Shown: positions 15,151-16,313 of the stretch, one piece after another
Position numbering within the stretch: position 1 is the first letter of the stretch
How the letters are laid out: each line of letters starts with the position of its first letter
Assembly (NCBI GenBank): GCA_964631745.1
Contig: CAZVWV010000091.1
Coordinates: forward strand, 1-16,313
Direction of reading: 5' to 3'
Source of the DNA: CAZVWV01 sp964631745
GTDB taxonomy: Bacteria > Bdellovibrionota_C > UBA2361 > JBGSMV01
DNA: 16,313 bases
The notes under the pieces: generated by a model
The model's database searches: none
What the model was told of the DNA's origin: nothing
The model's input: the letters and a program-made list of their open reading frames with translations, nothing else
Made by a program: the position numbers and the translations under genes

Positions 15151-15464
15151 ATTCGGTATATAGCGAGAAGTGTTTGGTGCCCCGCAGGCTGTGTCAACAT
15201 GGGGAAGGTTTGTTGTATTAGGAGCTGCGCATTAACGAAATTGTTCTCGCATAAAGGGGAATAACCGCCGATACAGGCTTACGTCTAGCGTTGTATTTTG
15301 GCTAATCAGAGCGCTTTTGGATAAACCTGCAAGCTTGGTACGGGTACGATCTTGTGACGGTAAAAGATAGGCTAGGTACACGCCTCAAAAAGGAAGTCAC
15401 TACTTTGGCGGCTTAAGATAATTTCTAGTGCGCTATTGCTTCGCTTCGATGGCGTTATATTCTT
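15151..15464. other. Intergenic stretch without a recognised gene
   Basis: Over 300 bases between the rRNA methyltransferase and a terminator-like hairpin. I see no open frame with a ribosome-binding site, no tRNA and no strong palindrome. An 11-base string at 15409-15419 matches part of repeat copy B, but the flanks do not align. Confidence 0.55.
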
Positions 15465-15483
15465 GGAGAGGCCCCTCCTTTTT
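15465..15483 (+). terminator. Weak Rho-independent terminator candidate
   Basis: GGAG (15465-15468), a six-base loop AGGCCC, then CTCC (15475-15478), followed by five T. The stem is only 4 bp but fully GC/AT paired. It is oriented to end plus-strand transcripts reading out of the methyltransferase gene, although it lies 315 bases after that stop codon. Confidence 0.35.
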
Positions 15484-15502
15484 CTCTCACCTAGAGCCAC
15501 CC

Positions 15503-15633
15503 CACGGCCATTAAGTTAAGCATCATTTGCGGGTAACACGCACAATAGCCACGAAGCTTACTGCAATAACCAGTTGATTTTACTAGCTTGCGAAGTTCAC
15601 AGCCCTTCGCTCACTCTTAACTTAATGGCCGTG
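15503..15633. mobile_element. MITE-like element with 18-bp terminal inverted repeats
   Basis: CACGGCCATTAAGTTAAG (15503-15520) and its perfect reverse complement CTTAACTTAATGGCCGTG (15616-15633) bound a 131-bp segment with no coding capacity. The interior carries a smaller hairpin with GCGAAG and CTTCGC arms near the right end. Just outside the repeats, a looser complementarity continues between a TTTCTCTCACCT-like left flank and an AGGTGAAAAGA-like right flank. No clear target-site duplication is visible. The TTAAGTTAA-type ends recall terminal repeats of some DDE insertion sequences (IS4-like groups), but I cannot verify this. An alternative is a large regulatory hairpin before hicAB. Confidence 0.55.
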
Positions 15634-15668
15634 CAGGTAAGGTGAAAAGAAAATAACTTTTTCTGTGG

Positions 15669-15682
15669 TAGCATATATGCTA
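15669..15682. promoter_or_regulatory. Perfect palindrome, probable hicAB operator
   Basis: TAGCATATATGCTA is a perfect 14-bp palindrome ending 10 bases before the hicA start, with one partly matching base pair on each side further out. It overlaps the candidate -10 boxes TATGCT (15676-15681) and TATCAT (15681-15686). HicB antitoxins with a ribbon-helix-helix tail bind such sites to repress their own operon; that use here is inference. Confidence 0.55.
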
Positions 15683-15692
15683 TCATTTATAA

Positions 15693-15929
15693 GTGAGCGA
15701 AATCCTTTTAAATAACCCCCGTAACGTCAAATTTAAGGATTTACTTACTATTTGCAAAAAGTATTTCGGAGAACCGCGAATTAAGGGCAGTCACCATATC
15801 TTTAAGACCCCTTGGCCGGGCGATCCGAGAATTAACATTCAAAAAGATGGCAGCATGGCAAAACCTTATCAAGTCAAAGCTGTTGTACTAGCTATTGAAA
15901 AACTAAAGGAGACAAGAAATGTCGACTGA
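15693..15929 (+). CDS. hicA: HicA family mRNA interferase toxin
   Basis: A 78-residue protein with the compact HicA/YcfA double-stranded-RNA-binding-like fold. A helix with the FKDLLTICKKYF segment is followed by the catalytic block Lys-Gly-Ser-His-His (residues 31-35) and strand IFKTPWPGDPRINI. HicA toxins cleave mRNA using the conserved His of this block and are held inactive by HicB. The start is GTG at 15693. No Shine-Dalgarno sequence precedes it, and the putative -10 box ends only a few bases upstream, so the message may be leaderless and the toxin weakly translated. It overlaps hicB by 11 bases. Confidence 0.92.
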   Translation: MSEILLNNPRNVKFKDLLTICKKYFGEPRIKGSHHIFKTPWPGDPRINIQKDGSMAKPYQVKAVVLAIEKLKETRNVD

Positions 15930-16254
15930 AAAAGCGAGTAAATATACATACCGGGTGGAGTGGTCAGAAGAGGATGGTGTGTTCGTCGGTCGCTGCTTGG
16001 AGTTTCTTTCTCTCTCTGCCCATGGGAAGACCCAGGAAAAGGCACTTCGCCAAATTAACTCTGTGGTCGCGGCTACTCTGCGCTGGATGAAGGAGAAGCA
16101 TGAAATCATTCCTGAACCGTTAGGTCTAAAGGAATTCAAAGGTAATCTTACACTTAGAGTTCCGGCGGATGTGCATAGACAACTCGCAATTAGGTCCGCT
16201 GAGGAAGGCATATCCATCAATCAATACATACTCTCCAGAGTCTCACGGGGATAA
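15919..16254 (+). CDS. hicB: HicB family antitoxin with C-terminal DNA-binding tail
   Basis: A 111-residue antitoxin. Residues about 8-60 form the degenerate RNase-H-like HicB domain (YTYRVEWSEEDGVFVGRCLE, then a helix with EKALRQINSVV) that masks HicA. Residues about 75-110 look like a ribbon-helix-helix or Arc-like domain (LTLRVPADVHRQLAIRSAEE, then SINQYILSRV) used for DNA binding and autoregulation. The ATG overlaps the end of hicA. A strong AAAGGAG at 15905-15911, 7 bases upstream, contrasts with the toxin's missing ribosome site and would favour excess antitoxin. Length and gene order (toxin first) are usual for the family. Confidence 0.93.
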   Translation: MSTEKASKYTYRVEWSEEDGVFVGRCLEFLSLSAHGKTQEKALRQINSVVAATLRWMKEKHEIIPEPLGLKEFKGNLTLRVPADVHRQLAIRSAEEGISINQYILSRVSRG

Positions 16255-16282
16255 GGCGCGTAACTCGCGTGCGGTCCAGCAA

Positions 16283-16298
16283 GGTTGTTGGAACAACC
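16283..16298. repeat. Inverted repeat after hicB
   Basis: GGTTGTT (16283-16289), two bases, then AACAACC (16292-16298) lies 29 bases after the hicB stop codon. No T-tract follows, so it could be a weak terminator stem or a protein site. The window ends shortly after. Confidence 0.45.
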
Positions 16299-16313
16299 GA
16301 TTGATCTAATTAG

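Noticed and set aside
15409..15419. Possible third copy of the dispersed repeat
   Set aside because: Eleven bases match copy B (ATCTTAAGCCG on the minus strand), but the flanks do not align with the conserved core.
15503..15633. Integron attC site
   Set aside because: GTTAAGC fits the GTTRRRY core site, but the order of the core sites is reversed relative to attC. The opposite site has a mismatch at its first position and no integrase or cassette pattern is present.
1..16313. CRISPR arrays, tRNA or rRNA genes, prophage or defence islands
   Set aside because: No regularly spaced repeats, no tRNA T-arm or rRNA-like stretches, and no phage or defence genes beyond hicAB were seen.

Overview
The window looks like an ordinary chromosomal segment of a Gram-negative, rod-shaped bacterium with a roughly balanced base composition. 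The Gram-negative reading rests on a lipobox protein, several signal-peptide proteins and a complete elongasome operon. MreBCD, PBP2 and RodA together with a bactofilin are common in Deltaproteobacteria in the old sense (Bdellovibrionota, Myxococcota, Desulfobacterota) and in several other phyla. I cannot place the organism further from this sequence alone.

Layout. Bases 1-649 hold no convincing gene but begin with a 143-bp imperfect palindromic repeat. From 8874 down to 650 the minus strand carries, in transcription order: a 98-aa conserved-looking small protein; mreB, mreC, mreD, mrdA (PBP2) and rodA, with 4-bp overlaps or gaps of only a few bases; a secreted 357-aa protein; then a small lipoprotein and a bitopic membrane protein of unknown function. 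A second copy of the 5'-end repeat lies between the 357-aa gene and the lipoprotein gene and forms the last codons of the former. From 9020 the plus strand carries rplS and a YihX-like HAD phosphatase. A bactofilin follows on the minus strand. The plus strand then has a signal-peptide-bearing penicillin-binding transpeptidase, cysS and a TRAM/Fe-S 23S rRNA uracil-C5 methyltransferase. The last kilobase is accessory in character: a 131-bp element with perfect 18-bp terminal inverted repeats, then a hicAB toxin-antitoxin pair with a palindrome over its putative promoter.

Functionally, most of the window concerns cell-wall shape: MreB filaments, the MreCD link, RodA glycosyltransferase, PBP2 transpeptidase, a bactofilin scaffold and a further transpeptidase. 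The rest is translation: L19, CysRS and an rRNA methyltransferase.

The most unusual signal is the dispersed structured repeat. Copies at 42-134 (plus) and 1797-1889 (minus) align without gaps over 93 bp. Their 67-bp core is 54/67 identical by hand count, and there is at least one compensatory base-pair change. I found no clear new multigene defence or enzymatic system. The three unknown envelope genes downstream of rodA are the best candidates for undescribed biology among the proteins.
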